Below are positions 12,425 to 24,361 of a stretch of 64,000 nt of DNA, one piece after another (within the stretch, counting starts at the first letter, position 1; each line of letters begins with the position of its first letter). The translations under genes were made by a program, and so were the position numbers. Source of the DNA: Lathyrus oleraceus (taxonomy: Eukaryota; Streptophyta; Magnoliopsida; Fabales; Fabaceae). The DNA is taken from the NCBI RefSeq assembly GCF_024323335.1, contig NC_066579.1:356888900-356952899 (forward strand), in the 5' to 3' direction. The notes below the pieces were generated by a model. The model worked only from the letters and a program-made list of their open reading frames with translations. It had not been told where the DNA came from and made no database searches.

Positions 12425-12646
12425 CCGGAACTCCTGCAAAAAGACTTCCGGTATGTATTTTTTCCAAACCGGAAGACTTTAGGAAAGACTTCCGGAACAC
12501 AAAAAAAAACAAACCGAAACACTTAAGGAAAGAGTTCCGGTTCATATAAAAAAAAAATTCAAAAAAATTTGCATACCGGAACTCTTCTCCAAAGAGTTCC
12601 GGTATGCATTATGTGTGTTCCGGAAGTCTTTCCTAAAGTCTTCCGG
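12425..12646. repeat. MULE left subterminal array: five 27-bp palindromes
   Basis: Five units, each exactly 27 bp, lie at 12425-12451, 12469-12495, 12514-12540, 12576-12602 and 12620-12646. Each is two opposed half-sites of consensus CCGGAASWCTT around a short spacer. Start-to-start spacing is 44, 45, 62 and 44 bp. Likely transposase-binding or structural DNA (inference). Confidence 0.9.
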
Positions 12647-12688
12647 TACGTTTTTTTTTTTTAATTTTTTTTTTTTTTTTTTACAGAA

Positions 12689-14112
12689 ATGGAAAATCTT
12701 CCCAAAATATGTGTAGATACTACTGATGCGTTTATGACGACGGAAAGATTTGGTACACGAGAAGAGGTTATCAGATGGATTAAAAAGGTTGGAATCGACA
12801 ATAAAGTAACTGTTATTATCAGTCGTTCAGATACTGAAACGGGGAAAAGAGGGAGAAGTAACAAAATAATATTTGGTTGTGATAAAGGTGGGAAGCACAA
12901 GATTAGTGATAGTGGTACCCAAAGTGCTTCCAAGAAATGTGGATGTCCATTTAAAATCAGGTCGACTCCGGCGAAAGATGGATCTGGTTGGAAGATTGAT
13001 GTAAAATATGGGTTACATAATCATGGTTTACCTGATAGATTAGAAGGTCATTCATTTATTGGTAGGTTGACCACAGATGAGAAGCAACATGTCGCTGATT
13101 TGGCAAAGAGACATGTAGCACCTAGAAACATTTTGCTTTCCTTGCAAGACAAGTTTCCTGAGAATGTCACTCGGATTACACAAGTATACAAGCATAAGAG
13201 TGTGATAGAAAAAGAGATAAGAGGTCCAAGGAGTGAGATACAACATTTGTTTAAGCTTATTGAGGATGCATGATATGTGTATTGGAGTATAAAACAGGAT
13301 GACTCGGAAGTGGTGAGAGAGATATTTTGGGCACATCTTGATTCAGTTAAGTTGTTGAATATATTTCCGATTGTGTTAGTTATGGATAGCACCTACAAGA
13401 CAAACAAATATAGACAACCTTTGTTTGAAATTGTTGGCATGACATCGACTGAGTTGACTTTTGCTGTTGGATTTGCGTATATGGAGTCTGAGCAAACAGA
13501 GAATTTTTGCTGGGTACTGGAGAAATTAAAAGAGTTGTTTGTGAAGAAAGACATGTGTCCACAAGTGATTTTGACAGATAGAGATCTTGCTTTGATGAAA
13601 GCAATTGAAGTTGTGTTTCCCAACTCGATTAATTTGCTATGTAGATTTCACATTAACAAAAACGTTGGTGCCAAATGCAAACAACATGTGGTGAATGACC
13701 TGCAGAAGACGATAGACACATTATGGATGGAAGTTGTCTGGGCTAGTGATGAGGTTGAGTATGGTCAGCGGTTGCATCAACTTGAGCAAGCATGTGTTGA
13801 TTATAGTGGATTTATTAATTATGTGAAAGACACATGGTTGACTCCACATAGGCATAGATTTGTTGGAGCATGGATTAATCGAGTCCTACATTTGGGTAAC
13901 ACAACGACTAATCGGTACGTCTTATAATTTTGTATGTGTTATTTTTATATCTGATATTATTTTTATGTTTTTTTATGTGTTATTTTGAATATCTGATATT
14001 TTTAATATTTGATATTTTCAATATCTAATGGTATTTTTTATATCTGATATTTTTAGGGTTGAATCTGCTCATTGGAAGTTAAAGCAGATGTTAGGAAACA
14101 TTATAGGTGAAA
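12689..14112 (+). pseudogene. MULE transposase (FAR1-related type), nonsense and 3' truncated
   Basis: Exon 1 starts at ATG 12689 just after a poly-T/ACAG stretch. Residues 60-112 hold a C64, C84-x-C86, H110-x-H112 pattern of the WRKY-GCM1/FAR1 DNA-binding zinc finger. At 13271-13273 an in-frame TGA (probably from CGA) interrupts the protein; the same frame continues at 13277 with the MULE catalytic domain, including MDSTYKTN and ILTDRDLALMKA around the first two acidic residues. A predicted intron runs 13915-14056 (CG|GTACGT ... TTTTTAG|GG) and keeps frame, giving VESAHWKLKQML downstream as in related MULEs. Sequence then breaks into the PMD gene near 14112, so the C-terminal part is lost. 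The family cuts and pastes DNA in the nucleus. This copy should be inactive. Confidence 0.88.
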
Positions 14113-14830
14113 GCAGCCCTATGATGTACGAATATATCATATAACCACTCCAACTTGTAATACGACCCCCTGCAGCTCCGAACATGTGACTGTGCCTGAC
14201 CCTGTGACACTCCTAGGTAGTCAACAGCAAGTTCAACAGCTAGCTCTTCAGTCACATCCTGAGGACTCCAAAAGATACCCCTAATGGGCAAGTGAAGTAG
14301 ACATGCGACATCATCTAAAGTAATGCTCATTTCACCAAACGGCATGTGAAATGAAGATGTCTCTAGATGCCATCTTTCCACAAATGCAGAGACAAGATTT
14401 GTGTCTATCTTGTTCAGACTCGTTCTCTGCAGTGAAGCTAAACCGGATCTAGATACCCAACTCTCCATCTGTGGTGGAAGAGCCAATGGAACCCTAGAAG
14501 TCAACTTCAGTCCATGTCCGGCAACCTTCAACTCTTTCTTTGGTCCTCTTTCCTAAAAACAGTTAAAACACATATTAGAAAACAAATTATAAAATATTCA
14601 ACTATTATTCATTTTCAAATATAGCCCGTTTACTTACCTCACCGAACCATATATGTCGAGCAACATGATGCTCGTACTTCACCAAAAGAGACGTATCGTA
14701 CGGCCCTCCTGGATATCCAGTCTGCTCAGCTGCAGCTGCAGATGAAGATGCACCCCGGTCTAACGTGCGGACTGGAATCCGGCCATCTGCACCTCTTCTT
14801 CGAACCACTGCAAAAATAATGTTAAAAAAA
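14112..14830 (-). pseudogene. Plant mobile domain (PMD, MAIN/MAIL-like) gene, truncated
   Basis: Reads right to left. An upstream exon (about 14638-14820) encodes a segment with GADGRIPVRTLDRG and HHVARHIWFGE and ends at a strong donor GAG|GTAAGT. A predicted 85-bp intron (14553-14637, acceptor TTTTTAG) joins in phase 0 to an exon whose protein contains FHMPFGEMSITLDDVACLLH, the PMD signature. The 3' end is lost at the deletion junction with the transposase, where the frame runs on a few codons to a stop at 14091. No ATG sits at the natural start: the exon opens at TTTTTGCAG|TGGTTCG, so an upstream exon may be missing. PMD proteins of this type are commonly carried by plant MULEs; host relatives act in gene silencing. 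Function here is unknown. Confidence 0.85.
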
Positions 14831-14862
14831 ATAATTAAAATTAAAAAAAAAAAAAAAACGTA

Positions 14863-15182
14863 CCAGAACACTTCCAAGAAGAGTTCCGGTTAGCAAAAAA
14901 AACAAAAAGCCTTCCGGAACACTTTCTTAAAGAGTTCCGGTATACATCAACCAAACCGGAAGTCTTGAAGAAAATGTTCCGGTATACAAGTATACAAATC
15001 GGAAGACTTTCTAAAAGACTTCCGGTTCAGTGTCCATTAAAGACAACAAACCGGAACTCTTTAGAGAAGTGTTCCGGTGTACAAATATCCAAACCGGAAG
15101 ACTTACTCTTAAGTGTTCCAGTATACAGTGCAAAAACGCCAAAAATTTGTCTTCTCCGGAAGTCTTCAACGAAAATGGTAAA
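14863..15182. repeat. MULE right subterminal array: six 27/28-bp palindromes plus one half-site
   Basis: Units lie at 14863-14889, 14914-14940, 14956-14982, 14999-15025, 15051-15077 and 15094-15121 (28 bp), followed by a degenerate one from 15156. They use the same half-site as the left array, CCGGAASWCTT, facing its complement. Confidence 0.9.
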
Positions 15183-15238
15183 AAAAATTTGAAAGGGAAA
15201 ATATACCCTATTTATATGAGGGTATTTTGGTCAAAAAA

Positions 15239-15290
15239 AATTTAATGTAGGGGTATGGGTACAATTGTAGGGGTATAAGGTAAAATTTTC
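15239..15290 (-). repeat. MULE right terminal inverted repeat
   Basis: Read on the minus strand it starts GAAAATTTTACCTTATACCC and matches the left TIR closely. It is followed by the target duplication CTCATCCGC. Confidence 0.85.
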
Positions 15291-15818
15291 CTCATCCGCC
15301 TTGCTGAAATGCTTTGGGCTTCACATTTTGAGCCCAATCTATTTCACACTTTACATTCCACGTTGGGCATGCACCCCTAATCTCCCATTAATTATTTATT
15401 TAATTAATTCTACATTGTTTTTAGTATAAATTAGAGATTAATTAGACTTCTAATTAGGTTAATTAGAATATTATTTTAGGTGATTTATAACTTGTTAGAT
15501 TTAGATTAATGATTAATTAGAATATGATTAGAGGTTAATTAGGAACTTAAACTTTTTAGAAATGACTAAGTTTGGGAATTCATTTACACTAATTAGGCCT
15601 TTTAGAATTTAATTAGGTTTTAGAATTTAATTGGATTAATTAGGTTCTTTATAACTTAATTAGATTTTTAGAATTCTAATTAGATCGATGATAGTTAGAT
15701 TTTAAATTTGTTAGGATATGATTATAAACATTAGATTTTTTTGATTGGTGATAATTAGATAATTAGGTTTTTACTAATTAATCTTTAGATAGGTTGTACA
15801 TAAACCAACAAATTCATT

Positions 15819-15921
15819 CCTTTTGATTAAGTTGATCAAAAGGTATCTTCATTAACTAAATTCTTTAATTGTGTATAATCCTCAGTCTATCCAAGTGATC
15901 AAAAGTCTCTTGATCACTTGG
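15819..15921. repeat. Two perfect short hairpins
   Basis: 15819-15843: arms CCTTTTGAT / ATCAAAAGG, 7-nt loop. 15891-15921: arms CCAAGTGATCAA / TTGATCACTTGG (12 bp, perfect), 7-nt loop. They lie 48 bp apart in the LTR and have different arm sequences. Confidence 0.85.
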
Positions 15922-15989
15922 TAATACTAATTCCTGTAATATTGTGGATCTCAAGGCCTCAAGTTCAGATTTCCAATCATGGCATCCCA

Positions 15990-16700
15990 GATAAATCAAG
16001 TAATGGACTACTATGCAAGACACAACAAATGTGTTTCTTCAAGAGCTTGTCAGTCAAGATTCAAATTGTGTGACATGAGCCTTAAGTAATAGAGAAGAAG
16101 TGAGAGTAGAGAATTCTTTAACTCATTTTGAATATCTTTGCGTATGGGACGAATGACCCAATTGCTCATCGTATTCACCTATATTCATAGACTTTAGCAT
16201 AATTCGAATCAAATGATTGTCAAGTATCTCTTCACAAGCAACATTGCAACAATCAAAAGCCTTTATCAGCAACTTATCGATCATGATTCAAGTTGTATGC
16301 CATGAGCCTTAAGTAACAAAGAATGATAAGAATGGAGCATTCTTATCCTTGTTTAGGATATCCTTGGATACGAGACTAATGGCCCAGTTGCTCAAGGTAT
16401 TCGCCTTTATTCATATACTTTAGTGCAATTCGAATCAAATGATTGACAAGTATTCATCATCATAAGGAGAAACAAGGATTCTTCCCCAACAACTTGAAAG
16501 TTGTGATGAGAATCACATGCCATGAGCCTTAAGTAGTAAAGAATGAATGAGTGTGGAGAATTCCTTAACTCATTTTGAATATCTTTGTGTATGTGACGAA
16601 TGAACCAGTTGCTCATCGTATTCACCTTTACTCATGACTTTAGTGTGGTTCATATCAAATGACTGCCAAGTCTTCTTCATCTTCCATTATCATCTCTCTT
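15990..16700 (+). repeat. About 225-bp direct repeat, three diverged units
   Basis: The phrase CATGAGCCTTAAGTA recurs at 16074, 16301 and 16521 (227 and 220 bp apart). Each is followed by similar sequence ending in CTTTAGTGCAATTCGAATCA or a close variant. Internal amplification within the LTR. Confidence 0.75.
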
Positions 16701-18442
16701 CCCTTAGTAATCTATTATTGTCTTTGTTCTATCTTAGTTTATCGAACTACAAAGTTATGACTTTCTTATTGCACGGTGAGAATATGTAAGCACGAGGATT
16801 TAGATCCTCCATGAGCACGCTTATTTATTCTTTCCCACTCATCAGCCATTACCATCTCTTAGCATTATTACAATGTCCTCTTTTTGGAATCAAATACTTT
16901 ATCCATTTGGATTCCATGTATACCCTTGGGCCAATAACCAATGCCTACCTTTGGGCCAAGAGTTGTTTGACTTGTTGCCAAACACTTAATTCTCTTTTTT
17001 TAGGCCCTTCTAATATGGTAGTACCATACATTAACCCCCCCCCCCCACACACATATATTGGTATATGACTGTTTACTCTTTAGTTCAGAGTTATTCCTTC
17101 ATGGATTCAATATACGATTTTCTTCTGGTTTCAGATTGTCTGTTCCCCTACAGTGATATATTGTTTCCTTTGACCAAACACCATATTCCTTTTGGGTATC
17201 ATACATATCCTTTTAGGGAAATTCATCAGTACCCACCCTGTAAACCAAGAGATGTTTGGCTTATTTCCAAACACTTAATTCCTTTTCTTTTCGACCAATA
17301 TGCATATTTACTCTTTGGTTTAAACTTCATTTACCTTTATGGGTTCTCATGCTACCATTGCCTTTTGGTACAACTTATATTTTTAAACACTTCCAGTCTC
17401 TTTTTTCTTTGTTTTCATGGTTCTCCGAACTACGGAGCTCTGACTTTCTCATTGTACGATGAGAATACGTAGGCACGAGGCTTCGAACCCTTGGTGAGCA
17501 TAATTATTCTTTCTTATGCCTTAGGGCTCCATTCATATCTCTCATAATCCATATCATTTATATTCAATCACAAACCATTCCCCTCATTGACATATTGCTT
17601 TTCTTTGAAACCAAATACAATTTTCTTCGAAATTCCATACATACCCTTTTAGGACGATTAATCGGAGTCCACGTTTGTACCAAGAGTTGTTTGTCTGTCA
17701 ACAAACATTTTATTTCTTCTTTTTTTGGCCAATATGTTTGTTTCCCTCTATGGTACAAATTCCATTCCCTTTATGGATTTCAATACCATTACCTTTATTC
17801 AAAATTATACCTCTTTTGTCACTTTTGCCCCAATCTTTCAATTCTTTCTACTTTGATTATTTTTCTCCATCACTCCATTAATTTCCGTTATTCACTATTC
17901 ACTACATTCATTCAAAACCTTCTACCAATCATCCATTTCATGTGATATAATCTCTTTAAGCCAAATACGCTATTTCTTTGAGCTCCATCCAATGTCTCCT
18001 TTTGAATCGAGAACTATTTAGCTTATTGCCAAACTTTAATTCCCTTTGTTTTCAGCCACACCATATAGTGGTTATATGCCTCAGGCTCCCCACATATTGG
18101 TTCATGCTAGTTTTTCTCTTGGGTTCAAATTCCATCCTTTTTTGGAGTCAAACCACATTATCCTTTTGAATTCCTTATTTCACTATAAGGATACGTAGGC
18201 ATGATGGTCCTAATCCTCTCTGAGTACTTTATCTATTCCATTCTTCTCCCTTATTCTTTTGCGAGTATCCTGTAGATATAACACCCATTTGAGCTTAGAA
18301 CAATCAAAATGGTTCTCGTTGAGTGCAACGGATGTGAGGGATTCTAATACCTTCCCCTTGCGTAACCGACTTCCTCACCCATTTCTCTTTTCCCCGGGTT
18401 TTCTCGATTTTTTCCCTTTCCTTTGAGAATAAATAAAGTTCA

Positions 18443-18460
18443 ATAGCGACTCTGTTGTAC
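18443..18460 (+). other. Degenerate primer-binding site after the Ogre-like LTR
   Basis: ATAGCGACTCTGTTG follows ...TTCA. It resembles the TGGCGACTCTG primer site seen intact at 43767-43784 and 61062-61079 (other strand). It marks the likely junction of LTR and internal region on the plus strand. The internal region itself is lost within about 150 bp, where copia sequence begins. Confidence 0.45.
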
Positions 18461-18609
18461 CTTCGAGCGTGTGATGCGTTCAGGTATATTTCCGCTAGCT
18501 TTAATGATAGACAGAGAATTCACTCAAATGACCCTAAACTTTCAAAAGAGGGTTAAATAAACAAATAAAAATAGTTTGAGCATCAACATATATTATGCAA
18601 GATTTGAGA

Positions 18610-21555
18610 TATCGAGAATGTCCAATTCCTGACGAATATTGAAAAACGACTAAGTCACAAGAGGTTTTCTAAAAATATCGACAAGTTGATTTTTACCGTC
18701 AACATGATTAAACACAACATTGCCTTTATCAACATGATCTCGTAGGAAATGGTGACAAATATCAATGTGTTCAGTGTGATAATGTAGCACTGGATTTTTG
18801 GGTAGATTGATCGCACTAATATTATCGCATATTATCGGAATACGATGGAGTTTAATATCGAAGTCAAGTAGTTTTTATTTGAGCCATACAATTTGAGCAC
18901 AACAACTACCGGTTTTAACGTATTCCACCTATATAGTTGACAAAGCAACAAGTAATTGCTTCTTGTTATGCCAACTAACTAAGGAGTTAGAAAAGGTTTG
19001 GCAAGTTCCACTAGTACTCTTCATATCCGATTTGCAATCGGAAAAATCAGAATCAGAGTAACCAACCAAACTATAATAGCTACCCTTGGAAAACCAAAGC
19101 CCACACTTAGAAGTACCATAAAGATATCTAAGGATGCACTTTGCAACTTTTAAATGTAATTCCTTAGGAGCGGATTGATATCGAGCGTACATGCATACAC
19201 TAAACATAATGCCATACCTAGATGCAGTAAGATATAAGAGTGATCCAATCATACCTTTATACCTTTTGACGTTAAAATCCTTACCATTTTCATCTTTGTC
19301 CAAGTTTCCATTTGTAAGCATTGGAGTGTCAAATTATTTTGCCTCTACCATTCCGAAGTGTTTAAGCAACTCTTGGAAATACTTAGTTTGACACACAAAT
19401 GTTCCTTCTTTGAGCTGCTTGATTTGAAGTCCAAGAAAGTAACTCAACTCCCCTATTGGACTCATCTCAAATTCGCCATGCATAAACTTAGAAAACTCTT
19501 TAACCAAATGCATATTAGTATAACCAAATATAATTTCATCTATATAAACTTGAACTAGAAGAGAATGTTGTCCTTGATGCTTAATGAAAACTATTGTATC
19601 TACCTTCCCTCTAGAGTATCCTTGATCAAGTAAGAACTTACTAAGTCGCTCATAATAAGTCCTATGGGCTTTTTTGAGACCATACAAAGCTCGCTTTAGT
19701 TTAAAGCATGATTTGGATACTCATGATTTTCAAAACCGTGAGGTTGAGAAACATACACTTCCTCATTAATATATCTATTAAGGAAAGCACTTTTTATGTC
19801 CATTTGAAATAATTTGAAGTCTTTAGAACATACATATGCTAGTAAAAGGTGTATAGCCTCGAGGAGGGCAATCGGGGTATAAGTTTCCTCATAATCTATG
19901 CCTCCTCTTGGTTATATCCTTGATCCATAAGCCATACTTTGTTCATAGTTATCACACCGTTTTCATCTAGTTTGTTTCTAAAACCAACTTAGTGCCAATA
20001 ATTTGATGATCTCGTGGAGGTGGGACACGGTCTCACACATAATTTATTTTAAATTTATTTAACTCATCTTGCATGAACATTAACCAATGCTCATCAATTA
20101 ATGCATCTTTTGTGTTTTTAGGTTCAACTTATGAAACAAAAGCAAAGTGATAACAAAAATTATTTAGCTTAGAGCGTGTTGTCATGCTTATGGTGATGTC
20201 TCCAATAATGTTGTCGACTAGATGGTCTTTGGAAGACCTCCAAGCCATAGGAAGACTATCCACTTTAGTTGGACTTTCATCCTTCTCATTTTCAGAACTG
20301 TCATCTTCCTCCTCCTCCTCATATTTCACTGCTTCAGGTTGGTCAATTCATTTTTCAGTGTCTTTAGGTATGTCTTATGAAGATACACGTACACCATGAA
20401 AAGAAATACCTTTTCCAACATTTCTAGGATACGATTCATCAAAAGTAACATACACGAACTCTCCAACAGTAAGTAATCTATTATTGTACACTCTATAAGC
20501 TTTTCTTGACTGAGAGTATCTAAGAAAGATACCTTCATCAACTTTTGCATCAAACTTCCCAAGGTTATCCTTACTATTATTTAAGACAAAACATTTACAT
20601 CCGAAGACATGAAAATGTGATAAATTTGGCTTTCTACCTTTCAAAAGATCGTAAGGTGTTTTGTTCAAAATAGGACAAATAAGTATCCTATTTAAAACAT
20701 AACATGTTGTGCTAATAACATCGGCCTAAAAATATTTTGGTAAACTATTCTCATTGATCATAGTTCTTGCCAACTCCTCTAAAATTATGTTTTTGTGCTC
20801 CACAACACCATTTTGTTGTGGAATTCTTGGAGCGGAAAAATTATGTTCAATGTCATGTTTATCACAATAATATTAAAATAGATGGTTTCAAAATTCACCT
20901 CCATGATCACTTCGAATAAAAACCATGTTTGAACTTAATTTATTTTGGGATAACTTTCCAAACGATGTGAAAGCTGAAAAAGTCTCATATTTACTATGCA
21001 AAAAGATAGTGCAACAAAATCAAGAGTAATCGTTTCCTATAACAAAAACTTGTAATTTCCACCTAAAAATTATGTCCTAGAAGGACCAAAAATATCCATA
21101 TGGAGAAGCTCAAGAGATCTAGAAGTTGAAACAATGTTTTTGGATTTAAAAGAGACCCTTGTCTGCTTTCCCATTTGGCATGCATCGCATAAGTGGTCTT
21201 TTGAAATTTTAATTCTCTGAAGACCAATAACTAGATCTTTTGAGATAACTTTATTGAGTAGATCAAAGTTAACATGTGCTAAGTGTCTATTCCATAACCA
21301 ATAGTCTTCACTCATGGTTACTAAAGACTTAGTACTTGTTAATGATACATCATCCAAGTTAAGCATATATATGTGGTTAACCCTCAAATGCTTAAACGAA
21401 TAATATTTCTTGTCATTGTGTTCAAGTATGCACCAAGTATTTGTGAAAGTTATTTTATAACCTTTGTCGCATAGTTGACTAATGCTAAGTTGATTATGTT
21501 TAAGACCTTTGACAAGTGTTACATTAGAGATAGTAGTAGAACTGGGATTACCTAT
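18610..21555 (-). pseudogene. Ty1/copia pol remnant (protease end, integrase, RT, RNase H)
   Basis: A right-to-left series of fragments in changing frames. End of protease near 21430-21555 (an LVKGLKHNQLSISQLCDKG phrase); GAG-pre-integrase and zinc region 21070-21387 (WNRHLAHVNFDLLNKV and CDACQMGKQ); integrase C-terminal part 20375-20668 (FHVFGCKCFVLN); reverse transcriptase 19334-19687 with YIDEIIFG where the family has YVDDIIFG; RNase H and pol end 18610-19330 (SDFSDCKSDMKSTSGTC, then HIDICHHFLRDHV). Order and motifs fit the SIRE/Maximus-like group of copia elements. Stops, frameshifts and the altered catalytic YxDD show a dead copy. I see no copia LTRs. The right end is cut at 21555 by an Ogre-like LTR; the left limit is uncertain within about 18470-18610. 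Confidence 0.85.
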
Positions 21556-24361
21556 TGTCGCTACGCGATAAATACAGAGTCGCCATCATATTTTATTTAT
21601 TCCAAGGGAAAGGAAAAATATCGAGAAATCCCCCAAAGAATGGTCATCACAACCATGAATGGATTTGGAAGCTGATTATGCAAGGGGGAGGTATTAACAT
21701 CCCTTATATCCATTATACTAGATGGGAACCATATAGGATGTCTATGCTTGAATGAGTGTCGTTATCTAAATGCTTATTTGCTAAAGTTTTATGGAGTGGA
21801 AATGGATTTTTTATTAGTGTGATCGCCAAGGATTTGGGCCCTCGTGCCTACGTATCCTTACTTGTACAATAAGGAAGTAAGAGCCTCGTAGTTTATGGTA
21901 TAAAATGATTGTGTGTTTGTTGTTTTTACCTTGAAAAAGGATTTTTATAGTGATTCCCTAAGGCGCAAAATAACAGGTTTGATGAGTTGATATTGATTTT
22001 AGATTTTGAAAAGAGATTGTTATTGACTTCGGATTGCACTAAAGACTATGTGTAAATGTGAATATTTCAAACTACCAAGCCAAGCGTCTTGTGTCCAAAT
22101 ATTCAGAATAAGGGTAGGAAAGCTCCATTCTTATTCCTTATCCACCACTTAAGGCTCGTAGCATACAATCCTAAGCGTATTTTATTATGTTTTTTCATCG
22201 ATTTGAGAAAATTCCACTTGACGTTGGATCAAAGGTTTATTTATTACTTATGAAACGGTGACTATCCTAACTCCTAAGGTTGGCTAACAAGCAACAACAG
22301 ACAAAGAAAAACGAGGAAAAAATTACACCTAAGTGGGGGGAGGGATACATGAAAAATACAAGGGAATAATATGATAAATAAAGGGTCTCGTTGTAAGGTA
22401 GCCCAAGAGAAAGCCTTGTGTGTGAATTGTGTCCTATGCTAACAAACGGATAATGGAATCAACATGTCTCCCTAGGATAGTGCCATGAGTTAAAGCCATT
22501 CTTGTAATAAAAGATTATAAGTCCAAAGAAACTCCAAGTTTCATAGATCAATCACATTGGTCCAAGTCCAAGCAAAGGGTACAAACAAGTCCTCAAAGTC
22601 TCCAAGCTTAGGTCATACGCAAAGTCCATAATAAACTCCACGATATGCTAAGGTCAAACATTAAGTACATAGTCCAATAGTCCTCAAATTAGGTCTTTTT
22701 AGTCTTTTCTGTTTTATCATGTTTTTGTTCGTTTTAGATTGAATAACAAGATAAAGAACAAAAGTTCAATAAAATGATATGAAGATAAAGTGCATGAATG
22801 CTAATGTGAAAGAATTAAATTTCAAGAATTTAAACGTTAGGAGTTAGAAGTTAGCTTTGTATAATGTAAAGGTTAGAAGTTAAGTTAAAATAAACAATCA
22901 CTTAATGATCATCTATCAATAAATCAAAGAACCCAAACATATGCTTCTCCGTGGGATAACCTATCATCAATTCAAAGTGCTAAGAATGATCAATCGATCA
23001 TTTATCAACATGTTTGAATTGAAGAAGATTGAATCAATCGAAGGATATTCATCTATGGATGATTTTAGATGATGAAGATTAATCAACCAAGCAATCAAAA
23101 AATGAATAAACGTTGGAATAAAAAGAATCACAAGTCAGTGGTTAGATGTTAGAGATTAGTAGTTAGAGTTAATGATCAATCAAAATTGCAAGAAGAAAAG
23201 AAAATTAAAATAAAACTATAAAGCAATTATTCATGATAAAATGAAATCAATTGCAAAAAATAAAATGATATTAAAAGTTCAATCAAAATGCAATAGAAGT
23301 GAAAAAAATTCAATACTTGATAATATTGCAAAGAAATTAAAAAGCAAGAAAATAATAAGAAAGCAAAATGAGAAAGAAAATAGTAAAAATAAGATGATAA
23401 AATCAAATGGACAAGGGGTGTAAAACTTGAAAACAAGGTGCAATGTGAAAGTTGGTGCATGTGCCAAACTAAAAGCCCATACCAATTAGCACACACTACC
23501 TGGGTGTGTGCAGGTAAAGAATATCGTAATGTTCAGCAAAATTTGGCCTAAGGCCCAACCAACATGGCCAAAAGAAAATCTCGACACATGGAATTATTCA
23601 GCACATGATAATTGAAAACATATAAGGTTATGTTATGTCATGAGTGAGTCAACGTTACAGGGATCAGAATCAATGCACTTTAATAAGTTAATGCAATTAA
23701 AAGCCCATATGTAAAATACTAAGTGAGCTAAACACCAAATATGAAAGGAAAACGTGTATCTCTCTTTTCTTTCTCATCTCTTCATTATTGTTTCTCCTTT
23801 GTCGTGCCGGAGGCTCTCTCCGGAGACGGAGCCACCTCAATCAATGAAATAAGAACCACATTTAAACCGAAATCACGAGCTGAAACTGAAAAACGCAAAT
23901 AGATTATTCTGATTCTTTCTAAACTGCTTGAATCGAAACAAAAACTTGTCAAACCCTAATTCCTAATTTCAAAATTAAATATCGATGAAGTGGAATCAAC
24001 CCACTCTACCTTGGGGCTTTAATTCCCCTCGTGAAGGACTACATACGTAACTTCAATTTTCCAAAAAGATGAAGGAAATCAAAGGCTTACCGGAACAACG
24101 TCGACATCAGGTATGACGTTCTCGAACTCTTTTTTTGCATTTCGATTCGTCTTCTCATTCTTCTGTTGCTTGTTATTATGATATGATCATTGTGAATTAA
24201 GAGGAAGATGATTGTTGAATTCATGAATAGATCAAAAAATGCGCAAGGAATGAGAGTTTCATGTTCGAAGTGATCGGTGATGAATTGTGAAATCGAAAAT
24301 GTGAAAGAAAATGAGTTGAAAGCGATGACTCAAGAATCTGAAAAAATATGTTGAAGCTTGA
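21556..24361 (-). repeat. Truncated Ogre-like LTR, minus orientation
   Basis: Starts TGTCGCTACGCGATAAATAC and then parallels the left edge of LTR-a (TGTCGCATCACGCG..., ACAGAGYCGCCA, GGTATTARCA, then a CTACGTATCC phrase). It inserts directly into copia protease sequence. The other LTR terminus (an AGGTGYTACA end) is absent before 24361, so this piece is truncated. No ORF with a recognisable domain; 22900-24350 is plain AT-rich sequence. Confidence 0.6.

Larger units (their letters stand above)
12272..15290. mobile_element. Mutator-like element (MULE) with transposase and PMD gene, internally deleted
   Basis: Terminal inverted repeats of about 52 bp (GAAAATTTTACCTT at the left edge, its complement at the right) are flanked by a 9-bp target duplication CTCATCCAC / CTCATCCGC (12263-12271, 15291-15299; one mismatch), as expected for Mutator. 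Inside are subterminal palindrome arrays, a transposase gene on plus and a plant-mobile-domain gene on minus pointing at each other. The 3' parts of both genes are missing and meet near 14110-14125, so the 3.0-kb element is an internally deleted derivative. It sits in the LTR begun at 854. Confidence 0.9.
15300..18442 (+). repeat. Ogre-like LTR, segment 3 of 3 (3' part, with internal tandem repeats)
   Basis: Resumes the LTR after the MULE. No coding domain is recognised. It contains two hairpins (15819-15843, 15891-15921), a three-unit repeat of about 225 bp (15990-16700), and then diverged units of roughly 290-440 bp marked by an AGAGTTGTTTG / CCAAACACTTAATTCC phrase near 16960, 17250, 17690 and 18020. 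Three copies of a phrase like GATACGTAGGCACGAGG appear near 16785, 17462 and 18187. It ends with ...AAAGTTCA just before a primer-site-like sequence. Confidence 0.55.

Noticed and set aside
12661..12933. Hydrophobic 90-residue minus-strand frame over the MULE transposase start
   Set aside because: Shadow of the transposase exon running into a poly-T tract.
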